DNA from: Bufo bufo
Lineage: Eukaryota; Chordata; Amphibia; Anura; Bufonidae
Length of the DNA: 64,000 nucleotides
Direction: 5' to 3'
NCBI RefSeq assembly: GCF_905171765.1
Contig: NC_053389.1
Span: 784,492,772 to 784,556,771 of the forward strand
The notes under the pieces are model-generated. The model was not told the DNA's origin, made no database searches, and saw only the letters and a program-made list of their open reading frames with translations. Positions 47,685-59,396 of this stretch are shown here, piece by piece. How positions within the stretch are numbered: position 1 is the first letter of the stretch; each line of letters opens with the position of its first letter. The position numbers and the translations under genes were made by a program.

Positions 47685-48151
47685 TACTTAGTTTCGATTT
47701 TTTAATCCTCTATAAGAAAGAACTTATGTATTTTTACTGAGCTGAGCTTATATTGCTTGAAACTATGTACCATATGTATATTTTTGTCTGTTCTCATTGC
47801 TATTTTAAAATATTTATCTATTTATTTGTTTTTTGTTTTTCTATACTGGGTTTATTGGAACCATGTTCACACCTTGCAGTTTTTGTTTTCATGGCCAAGA
47901 TCACTATATTTTCATGTACTCTTTAAATCTATATGGAGCTGCTTGTTGCAGGTTTCTTTGACGGATGACAAAAATCTATTTCTTGCACTGAAGCCCCTAT
48001 ATGCTACCTCAATCAACCAGTATTTTTTTTATTAATGTGTAACATGAATTGAACAGACGCCTGCCTTGCCTTTCAGCGTGATTACGGCCTTGCATACACC
48101 TGGATTTTTTCCCCCTCCCTGAAATTGGGGGATGGGCTCTCAAGACAGGGA
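47685..48151. other. Intron sequence, no gene seen
   Basis: T-rich sequence; plus-strand open frames are hydrophobic by composition only and have no splice or domain support. Confidence 0.35.
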
Positions 48152-48155
48152 TATA

Positions 48156-49205
48156 CACTAACCTAAAGAATTATTAGGAACACCATACTAATACGGTGTT
48201 GGACTCCCTTTTGCCTTCAGAACTGCCTTAATTCTACGTGGCATTGATTCAACAAGGTGCTGATAGCATTCTTTAGAAATGTTGGCCCATATTGATAGGA
48301 TAGCATCTTGCAGTTGATGGAGATTTGAGGGATGCACATCCAGGGCACGAAGCTCCCGTTCCACCACATCCCAAAGATGCTCTATTGGGTTGAGATCTAG
48401 TGACTGTGGGGGCCATTTTAGTACAGTGAACTCATTGTCATGTTCAAGAAACCAATTTGAAATGATTAGAGCATTGTGACATGGTGCATTATCCTGCTGG
48501 AAGTAGCCATCAGAGGATGGATACATGTTCTCATTCTGTTTACGCCAAATTCGGACTCTACCATTTGAATGTCTCAACAGAAATCGAGACTCATCAGACC
48601 AGGCAACATTTTTCCAGTCTTCAACAGTCCAATTTTGGTGAGCTCGTGCAAATTGTAGCCTCTTTTTCCTATTTGTAGTGGAGATGAGTGGTACTCGGTG
48701 GGGTCTTCAGCTGTTGTAGCCCATCCGCCTCAAGGTTGTGCGTGTTGTGGCTTCACAAATGCTTTGCTGCATAACTCGGTTGTAACGAGTGGTTATTTCA
48801 GTCAACGTTGCTCTTCTACCAGCTTGAATCAGTCGGCCCATTCTCCTCTGACCTCTAGCATCCACAAGGCATTTTTGCCCACAAGACTGCCGCATACTGG
48901 ATGTTTTTCCTTTTTCACACCATTCTTTGTAAATCCTAGAAATGGTTGTGCGTGAAAATCCCAGTAACTGAGCAGATTGTGAAATACTCAGACCGGCCCG
49001 TCTGGAACCAACAACCATGCCACACTCAAAATTACTTAAATCACCTTTCTTTCCCATTCTGACATTCAGTTTGGAGTTCAGGAGATTGTCTTGACCAGGA
49101 CCACACCCCTAAATGCATTGAAGCAACTGTCATGTGATTGGCTGACTAGATAATTGCATTAATGAGAAATAGAACAGGTGTTCCTAATAATTCTTTAGGT
49201 GAGTG
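48156..49205 (-). mobile_element. Tc1-type element with short termini, minus strand
   Basis: Ends cactaacctaaagaattatt and, inverted from the right, cactcacctaaagaattatt. TATA lies on both sides, so the exact edge against a TA duplication is ambiguous by 2 bp. Terminal repeats are only about 30 bp. Length of about 1050 bp is below a full copy because the transposase has an internal deletion. Confidence 0.9.
48188..49057 (-). pseudogene. Tc1-type transposase: one nonsense codon plus in-frame deletion
   Basis: Minus strand, start at 49057 (MGKKGDLSNFECGMVVGSRR), stop at 48188 (KAKGSPTPY end). The N-terminal HTH (SQSAQLLGFSRTTISRIYKEW) is intact. One TGA follows RRMGYNS at 48707-48709, where the family has Arg (CGA to TGA, a CpG change); the same frame then runs on to the end. 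WSDESRF gives the first catalytic Asp and FQQDNAPCH the second; the last block reads SLDLNPIEHLWD with SPD changed to SLD. Between KQNENM and YPSSDGYF about 55-60 residues expected in the family, including the GG..MVWG motif, are missing in frame. It is inactive. Confidence 0.92.
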
Positions 49206-49229
49206 TATATAGCCGCTCTCACACAGGCA

Positions 49230-49300
49230 AGACATGCCAGTCATGAATAAGAACCCACCTGTTCGAAACGCGTAGATTGTCTCTTTGTCACTGAAAATAA
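49230..49300 (+). ncRNA. Hammerhead-like hairpin motif a (stem + GAAAC)
   Basis: A 4-bp stem gaac (49251-49254) / gttc (49261-49264) is immediately followed by gaaac (49265-49269) and gcgtag. Upstream is atgaataa, a weak match to the CUGANGA core. aataaa follows about 31 nt after gaaac starts. Motifs b and c share this layout with different stem sequences. Hammerhead motifs are known from Penelope-like elements in frogs; whether this one cleaves is unknown, and the upstream core is poor. Confidence 0.3.
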
Positions 49301-49329
49301 AGAAAATTTTCGCTCAAGAAAACAGTGGT

Positions 49330-49876
49330 GCTGGAAAATTCTTCCCTATTGCTCATGAGTAGTACCTCCTGGTTTGACCCTTCACTGTTTGAGACTTTTT
49401 TTCTTACTTGCTTTTTATTCTGTTTTAGTTTTTGTTCTCCACCTACTACTTTGCAGATGCAACCAAAAAACCCCAGCAGTGGAGTCCAGACTCCAGATCC
49501 CTGTAGACAAGATCCAGGGTGAATACCTGGGGGGTCTAAAAACTATTCTCTAACCAGAGTGACCCATGTAAAGTCTGACCATAAGCCTATTAAAAGCAAA
49601 CAAGCTAAATATAGTGTCATTTTAATATTAAGAATTTAGAAGCTTTAGGTCCAGTTTATTGTGTGTGGGTTGGAAGTATATTTCAGGGTGGCCACATGTT
49701 TCACATTCATTGGAAACAGTCCAGTAAAATCCATCTGTGCATTGTAGTCATTTACAAATGGAAACTGTGTCAAGTAGAAAGTAGTAAAAAGGTCTCATCA
49801 AAATTCAGCCAATGACCATAGGAGCCCGGGTTTATTGTTGTACACTTAGACCTTTTTTAATAAAATACGGTAAGGT
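49330..49876. other. Intron sequence, no gene seen
   Basis: No exon or element end recognised before the TTAA MITE that starts at 49887. Confidence 0.35.
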
Positions 49877-49886
49877 TTAACCTTAA

Positions 49887-50720
49887 AAGGTTTCTGCCAC
49901 CAGAATGAACCCTCTTAAACTGACTGACATTAGCGATGTGCATGGGGGGAAGTCGTTGCTCCTGCTCCTAGAGGCTTTGTTCTCCCACCTCATTCCACGC
50001 CCTGCCGTCCTTCATTGACAGGGCCAGCATTCATCTTCTCCTGTGCGCTGGTTAAACGGCATTGCGCGGGTGCGAGACTTACCCAGCACACAGGGCTGGC
50101 AGGAGAAGATGAACACTGGCCTGTCAATCAAGGACGGCAGGGCGTGGAATGAGGTGGGAGAACAGAGCCTCTAGGAGCAGAAGAAACGCCCCCCCCGCCC
50201 CCTGCTTCTAAAGGCTAATTTGCATATTACAAAAGTAGGACTTGTGCCATAAGGGGGGCATCATAAAAATAGCAGCGTTGGATTCTGCTGACATTCGCAC
50301 ATCGCTAATGTCAGACAGTTTAAGGTCTCCTGCACACGAACGTAGGTGTCCCGTTGCCGTATGGCGGACCGCATATGCGAATCCGCAATACACGGCACCG
50401 TTCCGTGTACATTCCGCATCACGGATGCGGACTCATTGACTTGAATGGGTCCGCAAATCCAAAGATGCGGAATGGAAGTGCTTCTGTGGGGTTCCGTTCC
50501 GTACTTCCGTTCCACAAAAAGATAGAACTTGCTCTATCTTTTTGCGGAACGGACGGATGCTGACCCATTCAAGTTGAATGGTTCTGGATCCGTCCCGGCG
50601 GCCGCACGGAGGTTGCCCGTGCATTGGGGACCGCAAATTGCGGCCCTCAATGCACGGAACGGAATGAATACATTCGTGTGCGGGAGGCCTAAGAGGGTTA
50701 ATTCTGGTGACAGAAACCCT
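49887..50720. mobile_element. TTAA-flanked palindromic MITE, split by a Harbinger-like MITE
   Basis: TTAA at 49883-49886 and 50721-50724. Left arm aaggtttctgccaccagaat and right arm attctggtgacagaaaccct are inverted. Longer internal inversions (cattccacgccctgccgtcc / ggacggcagggcgtggaatg) make most of it palindromic. The right arm is interrupted at 50324-50689. Confidence 0.9.
50324..50689. mobile_element. Harbinger-like MITE (366 bp), TAA duplication
   Basis: Ends ggtctcctgcacacgaacgt and, inverted from the right, ggcctcccgcacacgaatgt. taa flanks at 50321-50323 and 50690-50692. The left arm of the host MITE (gaaccctcttaaac) predicts the empty site gtttaagagggtt, which is what results on removal. 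The interior is palindromic around gatagaacttgctctatc. Same termini as the 2.2-kb element at 27042. Confidence 0.92.
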
Positions 50721-50929
50721 TTAACTGCCCCTTACTTTTGTCAAGACAAGTATGGGATATTTGAAGCCATAGCAATGAGGACATTAGAATCACGTATTGA
50801 TCACGGCACTCTATCTAGTACTGACTGGTCTTGGGTGCACGTCTTGGTGCGTTCCTTGCTCCACCTCTTGGAACAGGTAAGTGTTTAACAATTTAGACAG
50901 CACTCCAATATTGATTAAATGCTTTTTAT

Positions 50930-51005
50930 TAGCCGGACATAGTGGTCCTTATTAGAACTGAGGCAACGTTTCGGGCAAAAGTCATGCCCTTCATCAGGCT
51001 GGTTG
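50930..51005 (-). ncRNA. Hammerhead-like hairpin motif b (CTGATGA + stem + GAAAC)
   Basis: Minus strand: ctgatga (50997-50991), one a, stem gggca (50989-50985) with tgccc (50977-50973), then gaaac (50972-50968) and gttgc. This is the exact CUGANGA-stem II-GAAA order of a hammerhead core, with a 7-nt loop. A cleavage-site strand closing stems I and III was not found; gcaac just upstream could pair with gttgc downstream. aataaa follows about 43 nt later. Possibly a relic of a Penelope-like or hammerhead-bearing retroelement. Confidence 0.45.
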
Positions 51006-51009
51006 CGTA

Positions 51010-51680
51010 TTCATGGGACATATGGTGATGTTTGCTTCAGTAGAGCAGGACTGATTTAGGAGTTACATCTGAAATATAGACATTGAAAAGGTTCCCCAGG
51101 ATTAGAAAAACATTTCTGCTTTCTCTTCAGAAATAGCACCACATCTGTTCATACATTATACTTGGTATTGCGGATCAGCTACAGTGATTAGACGATAAAA
51201 CCGAATTTCCTTGTGTTTCGTGGTAGTGAATTGTTTTAACCTGAAATAGTGTAAAAAAACAAGAAAAAAATCATACTTACCTCCTGCTTGCGGTGGTTGA
51301 TTGAAGATCTCGGCCGAAATCCTGTGCGTGGTGACGTATCACATCACCACGCCGGTTGGCATGACGACGTCATCTCGGGCCGCGTGAGATTTTGTGGCAG
51401 ATCTTCAAACAAGATGGCGGCAGCCGGCTTCCCACCAGCAAATGGAGGTGTTAAGAATGATTTAATTTTTTTTTCTGTTAATTTTACACTATTTACACTC
51501 TGAGATGCTGCAATCATGTACTAACGCGGCATCTGAGGGGTACAATGAAGGGGTGCGGCACAATCGCAGCTCGCTGTCATTGCACCCACTACTTTTTAAA
51601 AAATGCGCTTTGTGACAAAGTAATTTTTTGTAAAATTCGGTGAAGCAGCCTAATCAAATTCTGAAGAAATTCACTCATCT
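51010..51680. other. Intron sequence with a CpG-rich inverted-repeat block
   Basis: 51230-51500 includes tagtgtaaa against tttacacta-like edges and gtggtgacgtatcacatcaccac (about 51329), suggesting a MITE. Ends and duplication are not resolved. No exon seen. Confidence 0.4.
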
Positions 51681-51684
51681 CTAA

Positions 51685-52008
51685 GTCCTCTTGCCCACAA
51701 CCATATGGCTTTTTCAGTATTTTGTGGTCCGCAAAAAATGGATCCGCAAAAAATACGGATGATGTGTGTGTGCATTCTGTTTTTTGCAGAACTAAACAGC
51801 TGGAGCCTGATGGAACAGTACTATCCTTGTCCGTTATGCGGACAATAATAGGACATGTTCTATCTTTGAACGGAACGGAAAAACGGAAATACGGAAACGG
51901 AAGGCATACGGAGTGCCTTCCTTTTTTTTTGCAGATCCATTGAAATTAATGGTTCTATATACGGTCCGTATACGGAATGCAAAAAAAACTGAACGGAAAA
52001 AAAGGGCC
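51685..52008. mobile_element. Diverged Harbinger-like MITE, TAA flanks
   Basis: taa at 51682-51684 and 52009-52011. Ends gtcctcttgcccaca and aaaaaagggcc are weakly inverted. Internal words such as tggtccgcaaaaaatggatc and acggaacggaaaaacggaaa match the style of the 50324 element. Confidence 0.55.
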
Positions 52009-52011
52009 TAA

Positions 52012-52470
52012 CATTGATGTAAAAGGACATGAGCTGTGAACAGGTGTGGCAATGTTTTTGGAAGAAAGCCATGATCTTGGAATTGTAGACAACTCCTGTT
52101 GGTACCCGTCTAAATAAACACTGAGTTATCTCCTTCAGATGAATACATGTAGGGTTTATGGTGAATTTGAGTGTGATACAACAGCGATGAGGCATCACAA
52201 TAGGTTTATTATACTATCAGTTGCCACTGAGATTATGAGATTATTGGATTAAAAATAAGAACACATATTCACCCGTTCCCGTACACTGTCATTGCAATAT
52301 AAATCCAAACTGCTCTCCATTTCTTGGTCTTGGCTTGACACTGAGAGATGCTTGATTAGCCAATCATTGGCCAAAGCAGTGACCCGCTTCAGCCATCGAC
52401 TGGGTGAGTGAGCATTTCCTGTGTGTTGAGCCAGAACCAGGAGGTGGAGAGCAGCAGGAAAAGGAGTAGT
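52012..52470. other. Intron sequence, no gene seen
   Basis: No exon or transposon end recognised. Confidence 0.35.
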
Positions 52471-52475
52471 GTCAT

Positions 52476-52697
52476 TGTAACATGGTAACATAGTACATAA
52501 GGCCGAAAAAAGACATTTGTCCATCCAGTTCGGCCTGTTATCCTGCATGTTGATCCAGAGGAAGGCAAAAAAAAACTGTGAGGTAGAAGCCAATTTTCCT
52601 CACTTTAGGGGAATAAAAATTCCTTCCCGACTCCAATCAGGCAATCAGAATAACTCCCTGGATCAACGACCCCTCTCTAGTAGCTATAGCCTGTAGT
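52476..52697 (-). mobile_element. CR1-type LINE 3' UTR, second copy (minus strand)
   Basis: Reverse complement matches the 3' end of the CR1 copy at 35300-35823: ggctatagctactagagagg at its truncated 5' edge, gatccagggag, gccttcctctggatcaac and an 8-bp tail repeat (accatgtta / actatgtta) at 52478-52494. It holds only the last few codons and the UTR. Confidence 0.85.
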
Positions 52698-52809
52698 GAC
52701 CATGGATTGCTGAAGGTAGCTTCTTTTTTTATTTTTAACCCATGAGCCATGTATAAAATAATTAAAAAGTCTCTTTCATCACAGTTTTAGGATCTAGTCA
52801 CAAGGTTAA

Positions 52810-55250
52810 CCCTTTAAGGACACGGCCATATTTCACCTTAAGGACCAGGCCATTTTTTGCAAATCTGACAAGTGTCACTTTATGTGTAAATAACTTTAAA
52901 ATGCTTTTACTTATCCAGGCCATTCTGAGAATGTTTTTTCGTCACATATTGTACTTCATGACACTGGTAAAATCGAGTCAAAAAAATTCATTCTTATTTA
53001 TAAAAAAATACTAAATTTACCAAAAAATTTGAAAAATTAACAAATTTCCAAATTTCTATTTCTCTACTTTTATAATAGATAGTAATACCTCCAAAAATAG
53101 TTATTATTTTACATTCCCCATATGTTTACTTCATGTTTGGATCATTTTGGGAATGCCATTTTATTTTTTGGGGATGTTACAAGGCTTAGTAGTTTAGAAG
53201 CAAATCTTGAAATTTTTCAGACCCACTTTTTCAGGACCAGTTCAGGTCTGAAGTCACTTTGTGAGGCTTAGAAATAGTAGAAACCACCCAAAAATGACCC
53301 CATTTTGCAAACTACACCCCTCAAGGTATTCAAAACTGATTTTTCAAACGTCGTTTACCCTTTAGGTGTTCCACAAGAATTAATGGAAAATAGAGATAAA
53401 ATTTCAAAATTTCACTTTTTGGGCAGATTTTTAATTTGAATCCATTTTTTCCAGTTACAAAGCAAGGGTTAACAGCCAAACAAAACTCAATATTGATAGC
53501 CCTGATTCTGTAGTTTACAGAAACATCCCATATGTGGTCGTAAACTGCTTACGGGCACACGGCAGGGAGCAGAAGGAAAGGAATGCCATACGGTTTTTGG
53601 AAGGCAGATTTTGCTGAACTGGTTTTTTGACACCATGTCCCATTTGAAGCCCCCCTGATGCACCCCTAGAGTAGAAACTCCAAAAAAGTTACCCCATTTT
53701 GGAAACTACGGGATAGGGTGGCAGGTTTGTTGGTACTATTTTAGGGTACATATGATTTTTGGTTGCTCTATATTACACAGGTTAGATCATGTTTTTTTTT
53801 TATAGAGAAGGTTGTCACGGACGCGACAATACCAAATATGACTACTTTTTGGGGTTATTTGTTTCAGTTTTACTTAACAAAGCATTTAAAAAAAATATAT
53901 GATTCTTTAGTGTCTCCACATTCTGAAAGCCATATTATTATTATTTTTTGGCCGACTGTCTTGTGTAGGGGCTCATTTTTTCGGGATGAGATGACTATTT
54001 ATATTTGTGATGTAAGGTGACCAAAAATAGCTTTATTTACACATATTTTTTTTTTTTTACTGTATTCACCTGAGGGGTTAGGTCATGTGATATTTTTATA
54101 GAGCAGGTTATTACAGACGCGGTGATACCTAATATGTCAACTTTTTTAAATTTATGTACGTTTTACACAATGATTTCATTTTTGAAACAAAAAAAAAATC
54201 ATGTTTTAGTGTCTCCATAGTCTGAGAGCCATAGTTTTTTCTGTTTTCGGGCGATTATCTTGGGTAGGGTATGATTTTTGCGAGTTGAGATGACGGTTTG
54301 ATTGGCACTATTTTGGTGTGCGTATGACTTTTTGATCGCTAGCTATTACACTTTTTGTGATGTAAGGTGACAAAAAATGGCTTTTTTACAACATTTTTTA
54401 TTTATGGTGTTCACCTGAGGGGTTAGGTCATGTGATATTTTTATAGAGCAGGTTCATACGGACGCGGCGATACCTAATATGTATACTTTTTTTAAATGTA
54501 TTTAAGTTTTACACAATACCAGCATTTGTTAAACAAAAAAATGATGTTTTAGTGTCTCCAAATTCTGAGCCATAGTTTTTTTACTTTTTGGGCGATTGGC
54601 TTAGGTAGGGGCTTATTTTTTGCGGGATGTGACGGTTATATTGGTACTATTTTGCGGGGCATACGCCTTTTTGATCACTTGGTGTTGCACTTTTTGTGAT
54701 GTAAGGTGACAAAAATGTTTTTTTTTTACACCGTTTTTATTTTATTTTTTTATGGTATTTATCGGACAGGGTGGATCATGTGATATATTTATAGAGCCGG
54801 TCATTACGGACGCGGCGATACCTAATATGTGTGGTTTTTGGTTTTTTTTTCTGTTTTTTATTATAAAATAAGGGGAAAGGGGCGTTTTTTTTTCTTTTTT
54901 TACTTTATTAATTTTATTACTTTATTAATTTTATTAAAAACATATTTTTTTAAACTTTTTTTTCTTTCCTTTATTTCTGATGTTCACTTTTAGGGGCCTG
55001 ATCCACTCTGCAATGCATTGCAATACATTTGTATTGTAATGCATTGCCTGTTCGTGTACCACATTGAGTAGTACACAAACAGGTTGCCTAGGATACCCAG
55101 CCTGAGGCTGGATCTCCTCGGCTCCCATAGAAGGCAGGTCCCGATGCCTTGCAAGGTATTGGGCAGCCTCTGCACGGCATCGGGCTGCCTTCTGAGACAT
55201 CGAGTCCCCGCCACAGCAGCGCTCATCATTGGGCAGCATCATCACAGGTC
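52810..55250. mobile_element. TTAA-type element with ~300-345-bp internal tandem repeats
   Basis: The left end is TTAA (52806-52809) followed by ccctttaaggacacggcc. An internal block with tttatagagcaggtt and ggacgcggcgatacctaata recurs near 53790, 54090, 54430 and 54785, in units of about 300-345 bp. A small palindrome, gcaatgcattgcaatacatttgtattgtaatgcattgc, spans about 55011-55048. No transposase was found. The right end is not resolved and may be truncated. Confidence 0.7.
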
Positions 55251-55570
55251 CTTTAGCTTTCTTCACTGATAAAAAGGATAGTGTACTGGAGCTGGATAGT
55301 AATGGGTGTAATTAGGGGGTGGGACCTTTGGTTCACTGTGGGATCCTTTTCACCTTGGGCGCCAAAGCAGCTGGGTGGTCTGCCACTATTGGAGGTATGC
55401 CACTGGTTGGGAAATGGGGTGTCAGAGTGTGTCATAAAAATCAGGAGTGGATCATAAAGGAAAAGAAAGAATAAAGTGCAGATGCTACTTCTTTCTTTCT
55501 TGAATTCACTCCTGAATTTAACATCCCCAAAACAGTATCAAGAAAACTGAATGTGTGGTCATACTCTAAC

Positions 55571-56684
55571 CATGAGTGCGGAACCTCTGGCCTGCTGGCC
55601 GTATGTGGCCCCTGACTATCTGCCCCCCTGAAAGAGCATAAATTGCCAATACTAATGACCCCATTATGGAATCGGTCATTAGCATGCGGGCGGCACAGGA
55701 AGGTGAGAACAGTGATGTTCTGGCTGTACTCACCTTCCCTGGTCTTCTTCCAGGCCCTGCTCTGTGTCCTGACATGTACAGTGTCAGGACATAGTGCATG
55801 TAGGTCAGGTCACAGTACAGAGTGGCGGGAAAAGACTAGGGAGGGTGAGTGAACCTGCTTAGTGGCAACGCTGTCCAGAGCTGGAGAGGTAATTTATTTT
55901 TAAACGTTTGATCTGAGGTCTGATTGGGGGGTCCGATCTGAAGAAGTGCAGGTTGGGGGATCTGATTGGGGCTAATGTAAAGTTAATGGAGGGTTGGGAG
56001 GGTCTGATGGGGGTATGATCTGAAGCTGGGGGGTCTGACTTGAGGCCGGAGGGTCTGATGAGGGTGTGATCTGAGGCTGATGGAGGCTGGGGGGGGGTCT
56101 GATACGAGACTGATCTGAGGTTGGGGGGTCTGATACGAGGCTAATCTGAGGCTAATGGAGGCTGGGGAGGGTCTGATGGGGCTGATTTGAGGCTAATAGA
56201 TGCTAGGGGTCTGATCTGAGGCTTAGGGGTCTGACTGGGGTTTGATCTGAGGCTGATGTTGGCTGGGGAGTCTGATGGGTGGCTGATGGAGGTGGGGGAC
56301 AGATCTGAGGCTTGGAAATGGACAAAGGCAGGGAGAGTGAAAGCTGGGTGAACCCCTCTCTGGACCCCTCTGGGATGAGCTTGGCTGCCATTAATACCAC
56401 ATAAAGAAATAAAGAACTGAATATATAACATTCTCAACTTAAAAATTAGACTGCTATATTTGGCTATAATGGCGCCTGTACTATATATAATATATATAGT
56501 ACAGGCACCATTTTGTGCTGCAAGAATACAGAGCACTAGATTTTTTAATTGAAGCGCAATTTCTGTAACAATTATATGTTTGACGAGATATAGCAAATTT
56601 TTAAGTTGAGAATTTTGTATGGCCCGCGAATGGTGTTACAAATATCCAAAAAGTCGCACTCAGCAAAAAGATTCCTCGCCCCTG
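55571..56684. mobile_element. hAT-type non-autonomous element, ~1.1 kb
   Basis: The left end catgagtgcggaacctc and the inverted right end caggggcgaggaatctt are related. Flanks ctctaac (left) and ctctaaac (right) suggest an 8-bp duplication with a 1-bp change. Inside, 55920-56330 is a degenerate repeat of ggtctgat / gatctgaggct, and 56470-56520 has the inverted word actatatataatatatatagt. No transposase. Confidence 0.7.
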
Positions 56685-56759
56685 CTCTAAACACTAGTCG
56701 TGTGTGTAGCAGAAACAATCTAAATTATTAAATTAATTGTAACTGGCTAAATTCTTTAA

Positions 56760-57736
56760 AGGCTATGTACAGCTTTGGGGGCAATTTTTTTTATTATTAT
56801 TGCATTATACTTATTTTGAGCTAAAAATAATTTTTTCAATTGGTCTTTATTAACAATATGGAATCCTTTTTTCTGTACAGAGCTGACATGCTCGACTAGC
56901 AGCCTGTGGATTTCTTTGTCCTTTCCTATCTATGGACTTCTTATCTCTGCTCTCTCACATTATAAACACTCATTAAAGCTCAATCCTTATCTTACTGATA
57001 AGAATGTGGCTTAAATTAGGGTACTAGCGTTTTTCTTTTCCAGTATTGAGTTCCGTCCTAGGGGCTCAATACCGGAGAAAAAAACTGATCAGTTTTATCC
57101 TAATGCATTCTGAATGGAGAGCAATCCGTTCAGGATGCATCAGTTCAGTCCCTCTTAAGTCTTTTGGACGGAGAAAATACCGCAGAATGCTGCAGTTTTC
57201 TCTCTGGCCAAAAATACTGATCACTTACCGGATCCGGAATTAATTTACATTGAAGTGTATTAGTGCTGGATCCGGCATTAAGTGTTCCGGCAAAACGGTA
57301 CCGGCTTTTCGCGCAGACCTTTAAAAATGCAAAAAGAACTTATACCGGATCCGTTTTTCCGGATGACACTGGAGAGACAGATCCGGTATTTCAATGCATT
57401 TTTCAGACGGATCCGCATCCGGATCTGTCTGACAAATGCCATCAGTTTGCGTCCGGATTGCCGGACGATGGAACTGCCTGCCGGAATCCTCTGCGCAAGT
57501 GTGAAAGTACCCTAAGTGTTTATGACCTCTCAGTAGTTTAGAAATAAGGGGTAATTAGATGGCCAGCACAAAGTGAAAGTGAAAGTACCAGTCACACAGT
57601 TAGAAAAAAAGTTAACCCTTTGTGACTGGACAGCTCAATATTTTTTAATAAAGGCCAATTGAAAATATGATTTTTAACCAAAAATAAGTTAAATGCAATT
57701 ATAAAAAAATATTGACTCCAAAGGTGTACATAGCCT
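56760..57736. mobile_element. TTAA-flanked MITE, split by a 494-bp element
   Basis: TTAA at 56756-56759 and 57737-57740. Ends aggctatgtacagcttt and aaaggtgtacatagcct. A related copy without the insertion lies at about 63219-63705. The interrupted segment (aagaatgtggcttaaat ... gtgtttatgacctctcagta) aligns to that copy on both sides of 57019-57512. Confidence 0.9.
57019..57512. mobile_element. 494-bp CpG-rich MITE nested in the TTAA MITE
   Basis: Ends gggtactagcgtttttc and gtgaaagtaccc, flanked by ta. The homologous empty site at about 63470-63490 (ggcttaaataagtgttta) lacks it. The interior is rich in ggatccgg-type words and short inversions. Superfamily is not certain. Confidence 0.85.
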
Positions 57737-57740
57737 TTAA

Positions 57741-58117
57741 GGGTACGGCCACATGGTCAGGTTTCCCTATGCAATTTTGGAATCCAAAATCAGGAATGGA
57801 TCATAAAAGGACAGAAATTATTAAACGGGTTGTACCAGCATTAAATGGTATTTTAATATAATTTAGCTTGAATAACTAGTTACTGTTGTAATTCACATTC
57901 TGTTACCAAATGTAATGGCATTTACTCTCCAGAGTAATGTGCACGTCCACCTACTGAGGTGGTCGCACATGCTCAGTTCCATCCTTCAACTGCCACCAGC
58001 CATAGCAACTGTTTGAAGCTGTAATAGTTAGGGTAACATGTTCAGGTTTTATTGAGGCAGTTTTTCGAAGCCAAAACCAGGAGTGGAGTCCAAAAAGAGA
58101 AGTGGTAGTGTCTGTTC
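57741..58117. other. Intron sequence, no gene seen
   Basis: Two short words related to other copies in the window (ccaaaatcaggaatggatcat, also near 55440) suggest old repeat remnants. No exon. Confidence 0.35.
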
Positions 58118-58121
58118 TTAA

Positions 58122-58525
58122 AGGGGTTGCCCACTTTCCAGCTACTGTTAATCATTGTGTTTGTAAGATGACTTTATGGCACTTTCTAATATAGTCTTTG
58201 TTGATATTCTGCCCTCTACCTTCTTGGCCAAGTCTTTTGTGTTGTCCACACCGAGGCCATGTCCATAAAATGGCTGCTGATGGAGGGTCATGTGACCAGA
58301 CAAATCACTCAGTCTCCTCCATTAGAATACACTGTACCTGCACTAAACTCCCAACAGTACAGATGGCAGACGTGGTGTATTTGAGCCGAGTGATGTGTCT
58401 GGAGTTATTTTGGCTGGATCTTATCAATCTCCATCAGTGGCCATCTTATGGGCAGGTCTTCTGTGTGGACAGCACAGGAGATCTGCCCAACAAGGGGACA
58501 TGACTTATGAAATATAGCTAATGGT
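58122..58525. mobile_element. TTAA MITE, copy of the 33829 family, right end lost
   Basis: TTAA at 58118-58121 followed by aggggttgcccacttt. Internal blocks match the copy at 33829-34267: gtttgtaagatgac, gccaagtcttttgt, gaggccatgtcc, ggggacatgacttat. The right terminal inverted repeat is missing. Confidence 0.8.
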
Positions 58526-58669
58526 ATAGAAAATTTACAAAAAAAGAGGAACAAATACCAGCTTCCCAATAAAAACAATGGTCTTTATTTAACAAGCGAT
58601 AAAAACTCCCATAGAAAAAACACCTTTTATCTACGCATTTCGGATTAAAACATTAGAATCCCTACTCAT

Positions 58670-58735
58670 GCTTTCCTAAAGCTTGAGAAAGGCTCTAGTG
58701 TTTGAGCCGAAACGTCGCGTCCACATGGCTGAATA
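58670..58735 (+). ncRNA. Hammerhead-like hairpin motif c (stem + GAAAC)
   Basis: cttgaga (58682-58688, imperfect CUGANGA), then stem ggctc (58691-58695) / gagcc (58704-58708), then gaaac (58709-58713) and gtcgc. aataaa begins 23 nt after gaaac starts. Layout equals motif b, but the stem sequence differs and still pairs fully. No closing stem I/III seen. Confidence 0.4.
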
Positions 58736-58788
58736 AACTCCTCATTTTTATTTTTTACTTTATGAGAGTGCTGCTGATTTTGTTATTT

Positions 58789-59289
<501 letters not shown>

Positions 59290-59307
59290 AAAAAAAAAAT
59301 ATCCACG

Positions 59308-59396
59308 GCACTCCCCAAAAAAGTAAATTAAAAAGGATGTTCTTTAATCACCAGACAGTGTCATTACTTTTTTTGGGGAGTGCCGTGGATTTTTTC
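59308..59396. repeat. Inverted repeat next to the microsatellite
   Basis: tccacggcactccccaaaaa (about 59311) pairs with tttttggggagtgccgtgga (about 59371-59390). The spacer includes ttctttaatcaccagacagt. It is probably the duplicated edge of a repeat that also includes motif c and the tetranucleotide array. Confidence 0.8.
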
